Shown here: one piece after another, positions 35,302 through 44,281 of the stretch
Numbering within the stretch: the stretch's first letter is position 1
How the letters are laid out: each line of letters starts with the position of its first letter
Source: Paenibacillus_G sp049942825
GTDB taxonomy: Bacteria > Bacillota > Bacilli > Paenibacillales > NBRC-103111
Direction of reading: 5' to 3'
Length of the DNA stretch: 64,000 bases
Assembly: GCF_049942825.1 (NCBI RefSeq)
Contig: NZ_CP187970.1
Coordinates: 1,488,001-1,552,000 of the forward strand
Notes under the pieces: generated by a model
Told to the model about the DNA's origin: nothing
The model's database searches: none
What the model saw: the letters and a program-made list of their open reading frames with translations, nothing else
Program-made: the position numbers and the translations under genes

Positions 35302-37149
35302 ATGAGAAGATGGGGATTCCATCCGGAAACGAAACTTGAAACGAAACTGGCGGGGGCCAAACTGGTTCTATGCTCCGTCTTGATGACGGTTTCCGCCATT
35401 TCGGCGGCTGCACCGGCCCGGGCGGCGGGCGAGCCGGTGGAGGTTTGGCTGTCCAAGCCGGATTGGAGTGCAGCGCTTGCGAGGCAGGGGAACGCCGTAT
35501 TCGGAGCGGATACGGGAAGTGCCGGGTATACCATTGATGTGAACGAGGATCTGAAATACCAGCAGATGGACGGCTTCGGAGCCTCGCTGACCGATTCCTC
35601 CGCCTGGCTGCTGCAGAACAAGCTGACCGCGGCCAAGCGAGAGGAAGTGATGGAGAAGCTCTTCGGCTCCACGGGAATCGGACTCAGCCTGCTCCGGCAG
35701 ACGGTCGGGGCTTCGGATTTTAACTGGGAGGCTTACAGCTACGCGGATACCGCTTGGGACTGGAGCCTGAACAGCTTCTCCATCTCCAGGGACCTGCCTT
35801 ACATCCTACCGATGGTGAAGCAGGCACTGGCGAAGAACCCGTCGATCAAGGTCATTGCCTCTCCCTGGAGCGCACCGGCCTGGATGAAATCGTCCGGCTC
35901 GATGAACGGGGGCTATCTGAATCCGGAGGCCTACAGCACCTATGCCAATTACTTGACGAAGTTCGTTCAAGCCTATCAGGGGCAGGGCATCCCGATCTAT
36001 GCCCTGACGCCGCAGAACGAGCCGCTCTACACCACCACCGCCTATCCTACGATGAGCATGTCGACGGCCGACCAGATCGGTTTTATCCGCGATTATCTAG
36101 GGCCGGCACTACGGGGGGCGGGACTGAACACGAAGATCATCGCCTACGACCATAACTTCGATAACTGGTCCTACCCGGACACGGTCCTGAAGGATGCCGG
36201 GGCGGCGGGCTACATCGCGGGCAGCGGCTTCCACCACTACGGCGGAGACCCTTCGGCGATGACGATCCTGCACAATCTGCATCCGGCCAAGGATATCTGG
36301 TTCACCGAGGGCGGCTTCGGCTCCTGGAACGATACGTTTGGCAACATCATGCACGAGCTCATCACGATTCCGCGCAACTGGTCGAAGTCATTCATCGCCT
36401 GGAATATCGCTCTCGACCAGAATAACGGACCTTCGCTGCTCGCGAGTTCGATCAACTACGGCATGCTTAAGATCCGCTCCGACGCCATGGATCAGGTATC
36501 GTACAATCAGCATTACTACCTCATGGGGCATTTCAGCAAGTTCGTCGTGCCGGGCGCTTATCGGATCGATACGCCTTCCTACGACGGCACTCTCGAGAAC
36601 GTCGCCTTCAAGAATCCGGACGGCTCCAAGGTCGTCGTGGCCTATAACCGGACCTCCACCAGTCAGAATGTCAAAATCAAGTGGGGCAAGCAGGCGTTCA
36701 TCGCTTCCCTTCCCGCCGGGGCCGTCGTGACCTACAAGTGGAGCGGGAATCCGACCCGGGACCTCGTTGCGATCAAAGCTTCGTCCAACGGGCTCTACGT
36801 GGCGGCGGAGAACGGCGGAGCGGACCCGCTGATCGCCCGCAGTTCTACAGTCAGCGGCTGGGAAACGTTCGAGAAAGTGGATCTCGGCGGCGGGAATATC
36901 GCTCTGAAGTCTCTCGCGAACGGCAGGTACGTCACTGCGGAGAACGCGGGGGGGAGCGCACTGATTGCCCGGAGCACATCCATCGGCGGTTGGGAGACGT
37001 TCCAGTCGGCCGGCGTGAGCGGAGGCATCTCACTGAAAGCGGCGGCTAACGGCAGATTCGTCTGCGCGGACAACGCCGGCGCCTCGCCGCTGATCGCGAA
37101 TAAGACCTCGGTCGGTACTTGGGAGACGTTCCAGCTGATCGCAAGGTAA
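35302..37149 (+). CDS. Secreted GH30 glycosidase with C-terminal beta-trefoil
   Basis: A 615-residue extracellular enzyme. A signal peptide ends near APARA-AGEP. The GH30 barrel carries acid/base Glu240 (LTPQNEP) and nucleophile Glu336 (WFTEGGFGSW); PWSAPAWMKSSGSMNGG is typical of GH30 glucosylceramidase/beta-1,6-glucanase branches. After the beta-side domain come three similar repeats (SNGLYVAAENGG, NGRYVTAENAGG, NGRFVCADNAGA, each ending in WETF), a fascin-like beta-trefoil likely to bind sugar. There is no SLH, so it should be released. ATG 35302 is chosen over GTG 35290, which abuts the ribosome site. It probably acts with the GH3-GH30 protein on the same polymer. Confidence 0.88.
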   Translation: MRRWGFHPETKLETKLAGAKLVLCSVLMTVSAISAAAPARAAGEPVEVWLSKPDWSAALARQGNAVFGADTGSAGYTIDVNEDLKYQQMDGFGASLTDSSAWLLQNKLTAAKREEVMEKLFGSTGIGLSLLRQTVGASDFNWEAYSYADTAWDWSLNSFSISRDLPYILPMVKQALAKNPSIKVIASPWSAPAWMKSSGSMNGGYLNPEAYSTYANYLTKFVQAYQGQGIPIYALTPQNEPLYTTTAYPTMSMSTADQIGFIRDYLGPALRGAGLNTKIIAYDHNFDNWSYPDTVLKDAGAAGYIAGSGFHHYGGDPSAMTILHNLHPAKDIWFTEGGFGSWNDTFGNIMHELITIPRNWSKSFIAWNIALDQNNGPSLLASSINYGMLKIRSDAMDQVSYNQHYYLMGHFSKFVVPGAYRIDTPSYDGTLENVAFKNPDGSKVVVAYNRTSTSQNVKIKWGKQAFIASLPAGAVVTYKWSGNPTRDLVAIKASSNGLYVAAENGGADPLIARSSTVSGWETFEKVDLGGGNIALKSLANGRYVTAENAGGSALIARSTSIGGWETFQSAGVSGGISLKAAANGRFVCADNAGASPLIANKTSVGTWETFQLIAR

Positions 37150-37368
37150 CCCGTTCGGCCGGACACGCTTGGCTGTTACGCTTGGCAATAGTTCGGGCAC
37201 GGTCTGTATTCGAACGGCAGCTCCGTTTTCGCACAGGGAGCGCGGCTGATTTTACCTAAAGCCCCGGGTTTACTGCGCCTCTCTCTTGTCGATACTGGTA
37301 CAACGTAGAAGTCCGGATTGGAAGATTCCGAGAATCCGGAGACCAGACCGACGACGGGAGGACTGACC

Positions 37369-37764
37369 GTGAGCACATGGTATGGCCAGCAGCTGCGCGA
37401 ATTAAGAGAGCTGAAGGGCATGGAAGTCACCGAATTTGCCAAAGAACTCGGCGTCTCGCCAGGGTATCTGCGCAACCTGGAAACCGGGCGGACCCAGACG
37501 ATCCAGCTGGAGATCCTCTCGAGGCTCGAGAAGGAACTGTACTGGTCCGTGGATGAAGAGCTGACGAAGGAGGAAGAGACGGAAGCGGCCCCGGAACCGG
37601 AGGCCTCTGCATCCCCGCGCCTAGAACGCGTGCTGCTTGAGCTGCGGGAGCTGACGGCTGCAGACCCGCAGGCCGGCGACTATCTCCTTGGCATGCTGGA
37701 GCAGGGGCTCCGACTGGTTCAAGGCCGCCAGCCGGGCTTGCGGCTGGCCGTGGCGCCGGAATGA
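37369..37764 (+). CDS. XRE-family transcriptional regulator
   Basis: A 131-residue protein. A Cro/C1 helix-turn-helix covers about residues 6-60 (LRELRELKGMEVTEFAKELG then VSPGYLRNLETG), followed by an acidic linker (TKEEETEAAPEPE) and a short helical tail. Start GTG 37369 has GGGAGG 8 bases upstream. Its targets are unknown; it stands alone with a strong terminator behind it. Nothing is seen in 37150-37368 except its likely promoter region. Confidence 0.8.
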   Translation: MSTWYGQQLRELRELKGMEVTEFAKELGVSPGYLRNLETGRTQTIQLEILSRLEKELYWSVDEELTKEEETEAAPEPEASASPRLERVLLELRELTAADPQAGDYLLGMLEQGLRLVQGRQPGLRLAVAPE

Positions 37765-37842
37765 TCCTGCATTTCGCCAACCTCATTCGTCACGTTCATT
37801 GTATGGTTATTCACAAGCCAAGCAGTCAGACACCACTCCAAA

Positions 37843-37876
37843 AAGGCCGCGGCAGATTCGATTCTGCCGCGGCCTT
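37843..37876 (+). terminator. Terminator of the XRE regulator gene
   Basis: AAGGCCGCGGCAGA pairs perfectly with TCTGCCGCGGCCTT, followed by GATTTTGGTTTTG. Confidence 0.85.
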
Positions 37877-37950
37877 GATTTTGGTTTTGCGGGGGGTATA
37901 CAGTAAAAAGCCCATTATATCAGAAATTTCAGATAATATAACACAGGGGT

Positions 37951-39366
37951 TCACAGAAATTTTCGGTTATGCTTGCGGCCGTCATAAGAGAACAGCACGG
38001 GTTTGCCTTCGATGACACTCTCCAGGTAGACGGGTTTGCCCCACAGCCGGTGGATGTAGGGGATGGTGCGCTCCACATACTTCAGATCGAGCTCCGTGCC
38101 CTCATACATATGGCGCAGGTACAGCTCGCCGCTGCGCTCATAATCACCGTCCTCCACCACAATGTAAGGGAAGCCGCCGTTCACCCGAGCGAAGATCAGC
38201 TGGTCGCGAATGTTCTCCCACGATTTGTCGGTGATTTTCCACTCGGGCCCCTTCTTCTCGAACACATAGAGGTCGAGCTCATCGACAAGCTGCTTTGTCA
38301 TGTAGTTGCGGATGAATGACGAGTCGGAGTCGAATTCGCGGACTTCGAAGATCTTCTGCCGCCCTTCGCCGCCCTTGTAGCCGAACCGCTCGCGGTCCTC
38401 CCGGCTCGGATGCTCCCAGCGCTTCTCGATGTCCTCGAAGATCTTGAGACCGAGGTAGTAGGGGTTCAGGCTGTGGCGCGACGGGACGACGACGGAGGAG
38501 TTCAGCTTCGCATATTCGATCGTCTCATCCTCCGTGAGATCGAGCTCCCGCAGGATGCGCTGATGCCAATACGAGGCCCAGCCCTCGTTCATGATCTTCG
38601 TCTCCATCTGCGGCCAGAAGTAGAGCATCTCGTCGCGCAGCATCGTCATGATGTCCCGCTGCCAGTCCTTGAGGTACGGCGCGTACTCTTCGATGAAGAG
38701 CATGAGATCCTTCTCCGGCCGGGGAGGGAACTTCGCGGGCCCTTCCTTGCGCTCGGGCGGCTTCGGCTTCTCGTCGAGATCCCACAGATCCTCGTAGCCG
38801 AAAGTCCGCTCGGTCGGCGGGGCTGCCGCCTCGGTCCGCAGTCCGCTCATCCCGCGCCCGGGCTTGGTGATTAAGGGATCGACATGCTCCTGGATCGCCA
38901 GCACCGCGTCGATGAATTTCTCGACTTCCTCGTTGCCGTATTCGATCTCGTACTGCCGGATCCGCTCGGCCGTGGCCGACATGCTCTCGACCATGTTCCG
39001 GTTCGTCTTCGAGAAGCGCACGTTGTTCTTGAAAAAGTCGCAGTGCGCCAGGACGTGCGCGACGATGAGCTTGTTCTGGATGAGCGAGTTGCCGTCGAGC
39101 AGGAACGCATAGCAGGGGTCGGAGTTGATGACGAGCTCGTAGATCTTGCTCAGGCCGAAGTCGTACTGCATCTTCATCTTGTGGAACGTCTTGCCGAAGC
39201 TCCAGTGGCTGAAGCGGGTCGGCATCCCGTAGGCGCCGAAGGTGTAGATAATCTCAGCCGGGCAGATCTCATAGCGCATCGGGTAGAAGTCGAGGCCGAA
39301 GCCCGTGGCGACCTCGGTAATCTCGGCAATGGCATACTCCAGCTTTTTGATATCGTCGAGCTTCAT
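37951..39366 (-). CDS. spoVR: SpoVR-family protein
   Basis: A 471-residue cytoplasmic protein of the SpoVR/YcgB family, needed for normal spore cortex in B. subtilis; its biochemical activity is unsettled. Family landmarks are FYPMRYEICPAEIIYTFGAY, MPTRFSHWSFGKTF, and NEGWASYWHQRIL. Its start overlaps the yhbH stop by ATGA, so the two are translationally coupled. Length is close to the B. subtilis protein. Confidence 0.9.
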   Translation of the reverse strand: MKLDDIKKLEYAIAEITEVATGFGLDFYPMRYEICPAEIIYTFGAYGMPTRFSHWSFGKTFHKMKMQYDFGLSKIYELVINSDPCYAFLLDGNSLIQNKLIVAHVLAHCDFFKNNVRFSKTNRNMVESMSATAERIRQYEIEYGNEEVEKFIDAVLAIQEHVDPLITKPGRGMSGLRTEAAAPPTERTFGYEDLWDLDEKPKPPERKEGPAKFPPRPEKDLMLFIEEYAPYLKDWQRDIMTMLRDEMLYFWPQMETKIMNEGWASYWHQRILRELDLTEDETIEYAKLNSSVVVPSRHSLNPYYLGLKIFEDIEKRWEHPSREDRERFGYKGGEGRQKIFEVREFDSDSSFIRNYMTKQLVDELDLYVFEKKGPEWKITDKSWENIRDQLIFARVNGGFPYIVVEDGDYERSGELYLRHMYEGTELDLKYVERTIPYIHRLWGKPVYLESVIEGKPVLFSYDGRKHNRKFL

Positions 39367-40523
39367 CGGGCGGCTCTCCCTTCAACATTTTTGGGGAAGA
39401 AGGTCCGCAGTGCTTTGTACACTTCGCCTTTCTCACGGATCACATAGTGCACAAACTTCGGATCATGGATATTGCGGTACGCCGACATCAGGGTGGAGCT
39501 GCGGTTGTACTGGTTGACTTCACCGTAACCGAACAGGTTCGCCCGTTTGACGAGCTCTCCGATCAGCTTCACGCAGCGCTCATTATCCGAGGTAAGGTTG
39601 TCGCCATCCGAGAAGTGGAACGGGTAGATGTTGTACCGGGAAGGCGGATACTTGCGATCGATCAGGTCAACGGCGAGCTGGTAAGCGGAGGAGCAGATCG
39701 TGCCGCCGCTCTCTCCCTTCGTGAAGAATTCCTCCTCCGTCACTTCCTTGGCTTCGGTATGGTGTGCGATGAAGACAATCTCTACATGCTCGTACTTGGT
39801 GCGCAGGAAGCGGGTCATCCAGAAGAAGAAGGAGCGGGCAATATACTTCTCGAACGATCCCATGGAGCCCGACGTATCCATCATGGCGAGGATCAGCGCA
39901 TTGGAATGCGGGGTGACGATCTCATCCCAGGTCCGAAAGCGAAGGTCATCCGGCGAAATGTGGTGGATGCCCGGCGTGCCCTCCCGCGAGTTGCGGCGCA
40001 GGTTCTCCATGATCGTTCGTTTCTTGTCGATGTTGGACATGATGCCTTTTTTGCGGACGTCGTTGAAAATGATCTCTTTGGTCGTTACGTTATTTTTCTC
40101 TTTCTGCTGCAGGTTCGGCAGCTCCAGCTCTTCGAAGAGCATGGTCTGCAGCTCCTCCATCTGCACTTCGGCATCGTAATAATCGTCACCGGGCTGGTCG
40201 CCTGCCCCCTCGCCCTTCCCTGATCCTTTGGCCGGCTGCGGATCGACCCCGAGCACATCGCCGACCTGGCTGTCGCCGTCGCCCTGCCCGACGTGCTTGC
40301 TCTTGTTGTAGTTATAACGGAAACGGTACTCATCCAGGGAACGGATAGGCACCTTCACGATCTGCTTGCCGTCCGACATCACGATGCTCTCGTCCGTCAC
40401 CAGGTCAGGCAGGTTTTGTTTGATGGCTTCGCGTACTTTTTCCTGATGGCGGGTCTGGTCTTGATATCCTTTGCGGTGCAGGGACCAATCTTCTCTTGAG
40501 ACGGTAAACAAAGGCTCTGTCAT
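39363..40523 (-). CDS. yhbH: Sporulation protein YhbH (DUF444)
   Basis: A 386-residue DUF444/YeaH-YhbH protein with a von Willebrand-A-like half (LILAMMDTSGSMGSFEKYIA, an intact MIDAS DxSxS). In B. subtilis yhbH is sporulation-linked, and in many bacteria the order is prkA-yhbH-spoVR. Here yhbH and spoVR overlap, but no prkA kinase gene lies upstream within the window. AGGAGG precedes ATG 40523 with a proper spacer; the frame extends three codons further to a GTG that abuts the ribosome site. Confidence 0.92.
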   Translation of the reverse strand: MTEPLFTVSREDWSLHRKGYQDQTRHQEKVREAIKQNLPDLVTDESIVMSDGKQIVKVPIRSLDEYRFRYNYNKSKHVGQGDGDSQVGDVLGVDPQPAKGSGKGEGAGDQPGDDYYDAEVQMEELQTMLFEELELPNLQQKEKNNVTTKEIIFNDVRKKGIMSNIDKKRTIMENLRRNSREGTPGIHHISPDDLRFRTWDEIVTPHSNALILAMMDTSGSMGSFEKYIARSFFFWMTRFLRTKYEHVEIVFIAHHTEAKEVTEEEFFTKGESGGTICSSAYQLAVDLIDRKYPPSRYNIYPFHFSDGDNLTSDNERCVKLIGELVKRANLFGYGEVNQYNRSSTLMSAYRNIHDPKFVHYVIREKGEVYKALRTFFPKNVEGRAAR

Positions 40524-40876
40524 GCGGGACACCTCCTGAAGTGGGCTTCATGGTAAGCAAAATGAAAAACCGGACGATGGTTTGGATGAACAAGACTTTG
40601 TAAAAAAAGTGCTTGTTACTAACTATATTCAAGGAGGACGGGGATATGTGATGGGAGCAGGTGCCTATTTTTTGGCGGTTAGGCGTCATACCGCTGTCTT
40701 ACGGCATGCTGATAGAGTTACAGGAAGCGGGAAGGGGAAGGGCTCGGAAGAGGCCAGCAGGAGCTGTATCTTAACGAAACATTAATATTGTAAAAGATGT
40801 AATAATTTAGTAGATTAAAGAAGGGAAGCGGTACTGTGCCGAAGCCGGACTATAAGAATGAGAGAGGGTATGAAGG
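40524..40876 (+). other. Divergent intergenic region between yhbH and asnA
   Basis: No supported gene. AAGGAGG at about 40633 is followed by an ATG with an immediate stop. An AT-rich stretch at 40770-40820 probably carries the asnA promoter, but no clean -35/-10 pair is visible. No T-box leader is recognisable. Confidence 0.4.
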
Positions 40877-41905
40877 ATGATGGAAGCAGTGAAGCCAAGG
40901 CCTGCGGCAGGAGACCGGGCCAGAGAAGCGGAGAGGCGGGCTGCCTTGGCGAAGGGGAAGTTCGATGCCCATTTCAGCCGCAGGCTCAACCTGATGAAGG
41001 TATCGGCTCCCTTGTTCGTAGCCGAAGGCAGCGGGATCAATGACAACCTGAACGGCTGGGAGCGGGCCGTCTCCTTTGATACGGCGGGGCTCGGGGAAGA
41101 GGCCCCCCTTCGGCTGGAGGTGGTACAGTCCCTGGCCAAATGGAAGAGGCTGGCGGCCCGCTATTACGACTTCGGTCCCGGAGAAGGGCTGTACACGGAC
41201 ATGCGGGCGATCCGGAGGGACGAGGCGGTTGGTCCGCTGCACTCCTACCTTGTCGACCAGTGGGATTGGGAGAAGGTGATTACCCGGGAAGAGAGACACA
41301 CCGGCACGTTAACGAGCGCCGTGACACACATCTATGAGGCGCTGAAGGAAACCGAAGCGGAACTTGCCGTGCTGTACCCGGAGCTTGCGCCCGTGCTTCC
41401 CAAAGCGGTCTCCTTCATGACCACGCAGGAGCTCGAGGACCGCTACCCGGGCCTGACGCCCAAGGAACGCGAGCATGAAGCCGCACGGGAGGCGGGCGCT
41501 GTTTTCCTGCTGGAGGTGGGAGGGAAGCTGGCTTCCGGAGAGGTGCATGACGGCCGCTCTCCCGACTACGACGACTGGAGGCTGAACGGGGATCTCATCG
41601 TTTGGAACCCGGTCCTCGGCACCTCGTTCGAGCTTTCCTCCATGGGCATTCGTGTGGACGAGGCGGCACTCCTGGCCCAGCTTCGCGAGTGCGGCTGCGA
41701 AGACCGGCTGGCGCTTCCCTTCCACCGGATGCTGGCGAACGGGGAGCTGCCCTTCACGATGGGCGGGGGGATCGGCCAGTCTCGGGTGGCCATGTTCCTG
41801 CTGCGCAAGGCCCACATCGGTGAGGTGCAGATGTCCGTCTGGCCGGCGGATATGGTTGAGCGCTGCCGAGAGAGAGGGATCGAGCTGCTGAACGCGGCCG
41901 AATAA
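40877..41905 (+). CDS. asnA: Aspartate-ammonia ligase (asparagine synthetase A)
   Basis: A 342-residue class-II-synthetase-like enzyme that makes asparagine from aspartate, ammonia and ATP in the cytoplasm. Landmarks are VSAPLFVAEGSGINDNLNGW, DMRAIRRDE, VDQWDWEKVI, and the C-terminal GGGIGQSRVAMFLLRKAHIG that binds ATP. Length and domain order are standard. ATG 40877 follows GAGAGGG by 8 bases. It is a single gene with its own terminator. Confidence 0.95.
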   Translation: MMEAVKPRPAAGDRAREAERRAALAKGKFDAHFSRRLNLMKVSAPLFVAEGSGINDNLNGWERAVSFDTAGLGEEAPLRLEVVQSLAKWKRLAARYYDFGPGEGLYTDMRAIRRDEAVGPLHSYLVDQWDWEKVITREERHTGTLTSAVTHIYEALKETEAELAVLYPELAPVLPKAVSFMTTQELEDRYPGLTPKEREHEAAREAGAVFLLEVGGKLASGEVHDGRSPDYDDWRLNGDLIVWNPVLGTSFELSSMGIRVDEAALLAQLRECGCEDRLALPFHRMLANGELPFTMGGGIGQSRVAMFLLRKAHIGEVQMSVWPADMVERCRERGIELLNAAE

Positions 41906-41925
41906 CCGAAGAGGGACGGGTACGG

Positions 41926-41966
41926 AGCCTTGTCTGCCCTAGTTGAAGGGGAGGCAGGGCTTTTTG
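41926..41966 (+). terminator. Terminator of asnA
   Basis: AGCCTTGTCTGCCC pairs with GGGGAGGCAGGGCT (two G-U, one mismatch), followed by TTTTTGTGTTGG. Confidence 0.75.
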
Positions 41967-42122
41967 TGTTGGGGGCAGGTTGAGCGCCTGCAGTCATCCG
42001 CCGATTCAGGCCATCGGCTGGATTTTCTCCTGTTTTTTCCTGAACAGAGGAAGGATTGGAAGACCCTGTGTCGAATGTGGTAAAGATGACAAGCACGCCA
42101 AAACGGTATTGGGGTTGACCTG

Positions 42123-43382
42123 ATGAGTTTGTTCAAAGAGATTATCCTGCAGCTCTTTTTCGCTCTCGCTCCTTTCGTCGTATACAATATCTATTACCGG
42201 GATAAGCTCCGCAACTACAGTCCCTGGTTCATTCTTGCTACGAGCTCCGCCTGCCTGCTGCTGTCGATGACTTTCGCATCGAGCCGCACGGAAGGGCTGA
42301 TCTTCGACATTCGGTACGTCATGATGTTTTTCTCCCTCGTCTACGGCGGCCTGCCGACCTCGCTTATTCTTCTGGCCGAATTCGCCGCCTACCGAGTGTA
42401 TATTGGAGGACAGGGGGCGCCCGTATCCCTCCTCATCGTCGCCTGCGCCTTCGTGCTGTCCCTGTTTCTATATCATTGGTACAGGAATACTTATCGCAAA
42501 ACGCTGGTGACCCTCGTGGCCGGCATCGTCTTCGCCTCCGTTCCTCTCACCTTGGTTTATCTTTTCTTCCCCGGACAAACGCTCGAGAACCTGCCCTTCC
42601 ATCTCTTCGTCATCCCGCTGCAGAACGCGCTTGGGATCTGGCTCTTGATGTCCTTGTTCAGCAAGGCGGTGGCCGATAAGGACCTGTTCATCAAGCATGC
42701 GCAGAACGAGAAGATCGAGACGATGAGCCATGTGGCGGCCTCGCTGGCGCATGAGGTCCGCAATCCCCTGACGGCGGTGAAGGGCTTCCTGAAGCTGATC
42801 CGCGAGAACCCGGAGAACCGCACCAAGATGGAGCAGTACATCGCCATTTCGCTCGAAGAGATCCAACGGACGGAGACCATACTCTCCGACTACCTGTCGA
42901 TCTCGAAGCCCCGGGCGGAGCGCAGTGAGCTTATTAATCTTTGTACCCAGATGCAGGCCATCGGAGAGGTCATGTCCCCTTACGCCAATATGCACAACGT
43001 AGGGCTGGAGATTCATAAGCCTGAAGAGCCCGTGCGGATTATGGCCAATCCGGACGAGATTAAGCAGGTGCTCCTGAATTTTATCAAGAATGCCGTCGAA
43101 GCCTGCTCCGAGGTGCCGAACGGCAGGGTAATCCTGAAGCTGGCGACGGAAGAGCCGCATGCCGTACTGACCATCAAGGATAACGGGATCGGCATGAGCG
43201 AGAGCCAGATGAGCCGTCTCGGGTCGATTTACTTTTCCACGAAAACCAGCGGCACCGGCCTCGGACTGACCTATTCCTATCAGGTCATCCATGCCTTGGG
43301 CGGAAGCGTGATGGTAACCTCCAAGGCGCAGGTGGGGACGAAGTTCGCCATCCTGCTGCCGCTCGGCATGGTGAAGTCCTGA
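42123..43382 (+). CDS. KinB-like sporulation sensor histidine kinase
   Basis: A 419-residue membrane kinase. About six hydrophobic spans occupy residues 1-185 (5TM-LYT-type sensor, no extracellular domain). The kinase core follows: H-box SLAHEVRNPLT with His210, N-box NFIKNAVEAC, G1 DNGIGM, and G2 GTGLGLTYS. This architecture matches the KinB/KinD kinases that feed phosphate to Spo0F. No response regulator is adjacent, as expected for an orphan phosphorelay kinase. The ribosome site is weak (GGGGTTGACCTG). Signal sensed unknown. Confidence 0.85.
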   Translation: MSLFKEIILQLFFALAPFVVYNIYYRDKLRNYSPWFILATSSACLLLSMTFASSRTEGLIFDIRYVMMFFSLVYGGLPTSLILLAEFAAYRVYIGGQGAPVSLLIVACAFVLSLFLYHWYRNTYRKTLVTLVAGIVFASVPLTLVYLFFPGQTLENLPFHLFVIPLQNALGIWLLMSLFSKAVADKDLFIKHAQNEKIETMSHVAASLAHEVRNPLTAVKGFLKLIRENPENRTKMEQYIAISLEEIQRTETILSDYLSISKPRAERSELINLCTQMQAIGEVMSPYANMHNVGLEIHKPEEPVRIMANPDEIKQVLLNFIKNAVEACSEVPNGRVILKLATEEPHAVLTIKDNGIGMSESQMSRLGSIYFSTKTSGTGLGLTYSYQVIHALGGSVMVTSKAQVGTKFAILLPLGMVKS

Positions 43383-43418
43383 CCTGAGCCGATTCTTAGT
43401 TTAGCCGCGGACGGAGAC

Positions 43419-43445
43419 GGGCGGAAGCTCAGCTCCGCCCTTTTT
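43419..43445 (+). terminator. Terminator of the kinase gene, overlapping the convergent gene's end
   Basis: GGGCGGA (43419-43425) pairs with TCCGCCC (43434-43440), followed by TTTTT. It covers the stop codon of the minus-strand FMN reductase gene. Confidence 0.75.
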
Positions 43446-43986
43446 CCGCATGCCCCGCAAGCGTCCGCAGCAGGAGCTCCAGCCTGCCCCGGGTCTCATC
43501 ATCTGTCAGCTCCTCTCCGGTGAACTTTTTGTTCACGAAAGGGACGGTGAGGTTCATGGCTTCATCGAGCTTCGCTGTCATCATGCCGAGCGTGAGGAGA
43601 AGTGAAGCATGAGCGACTTCTCCACCGCTCTCGAACGGCGAAGCGGAGATCACTGCCACCGGTTTGTTCACAAGCTCGCCGGAGGAGACGATCCAGTCCA
43701 GGGCGTTCTTCAGGAAGCCCGGCACCCCTCTAGCATACTCCGGGGTGCAGATGATCACGCCGTCGGCGGCCTGAAGCCGGGTGCGGAAGGCCAGCACCGC
43801 CTCATGCGGCTCCCCTTCGTCCAGGTCGGGATTGAAGTGGGGGAGCAACGCCAGATCTTCGTAGAAGGAGAGGCGGACAGCGGAGGGGGCCAGGGCGGCG
43901 GCGGATTGCAAAAGCTTTGTGTTCGAGGAGCGGCTGCGCAGGCTGCCGGCCAGCGCCAGAACGGTTAGGGGAGATGCTTTGCTCAA
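43429..43986 (-). CDS. NADPH-dependent FMN reductase-like flavoprotein
   Basis: A 185-residue flavodoxin-fold reductase. The FMN phosphate loop is LAGSLRSRSSNTKLL, and the second family block is IICTPEYARGVPGFLKNALD; both are typical of YieF/ChrR/azoreductase-like enzymes that reduce quinones, azo dyes or metals. Start TTG 43986 has AAGAAGG 8 bases upstream; the frame extends 7 codons more to another TTG without a site. It is convergent with the kinase gene. Confidence 0.85.
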   Translation of the reverse strand: MSKASPLTVLALAGSLRSRSSNTKLLQSAAALAPSAVRLSFYEDLALLPHFNPDLDEGEPHEAVLAFRTRLQAADGVIICTPEYARGVPGFLKNALDWIVSSGELVNKPVAVISASPFESGGEVAHASLLLTLGMMTAKLDEAMNLTVPFVNKKFTGEELTDDETRGRLELLLRTLAGHAEKGRS

Positions 43987-44155
43987 GGAAAGGACCTTCT
44001 TTCTCAAAATCCATTTTTTTCTAGTATACGATGTTTTCTCTGGAAATTCAGCAAAGGATTAATTCTAGATGAGGACATGGATCACACGAAAGGGATCTTT
44101 AATCTTTAGAGTAGAATGTAAGATTATAGAGGTAGGCAGGGAAGGCAAAGTGCAT

Positions 44156-44199
44156 TATACTATGTTGAAAACGGTCGAAGAAATTTGAAAACGATTACA
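44156..44199 (+). promoter_or_regulatory. -10 box and cre site of the two-component operon
   Basis: TATACT at 44156-44161 is followed by TGAAAACGATTACA at 44186-44199, a full match to the CcpA consensus TGWAANCGNTNWCA. The start codon lies 83 bases on. As at both glycosidase genes, the operator sits in the leader just after the -10. Confidence 0.65.
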
Positions 44200-44281
44200 A
44201 TAATTGGTGCAAAATAAAGGATGGCCGGTGCATGCTATGTGAAGAAACTTGGCAGGAGACAGGGCAGGAGGGAATGGACCG

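Noticed and set aside
40582..40785. A small plus-strand frame between yhbH and asnA with AAGGAGG inside it
   Set aside because: The ATG at the right distance from AAGGAGG is followed at once by TGA; the remaining frame has no site and no resemblance.
40786..40876. Possible T-box leader before asnA
   Set aside because: The leader is too short and lacks the AGGGTGGNACCGCG-type block.
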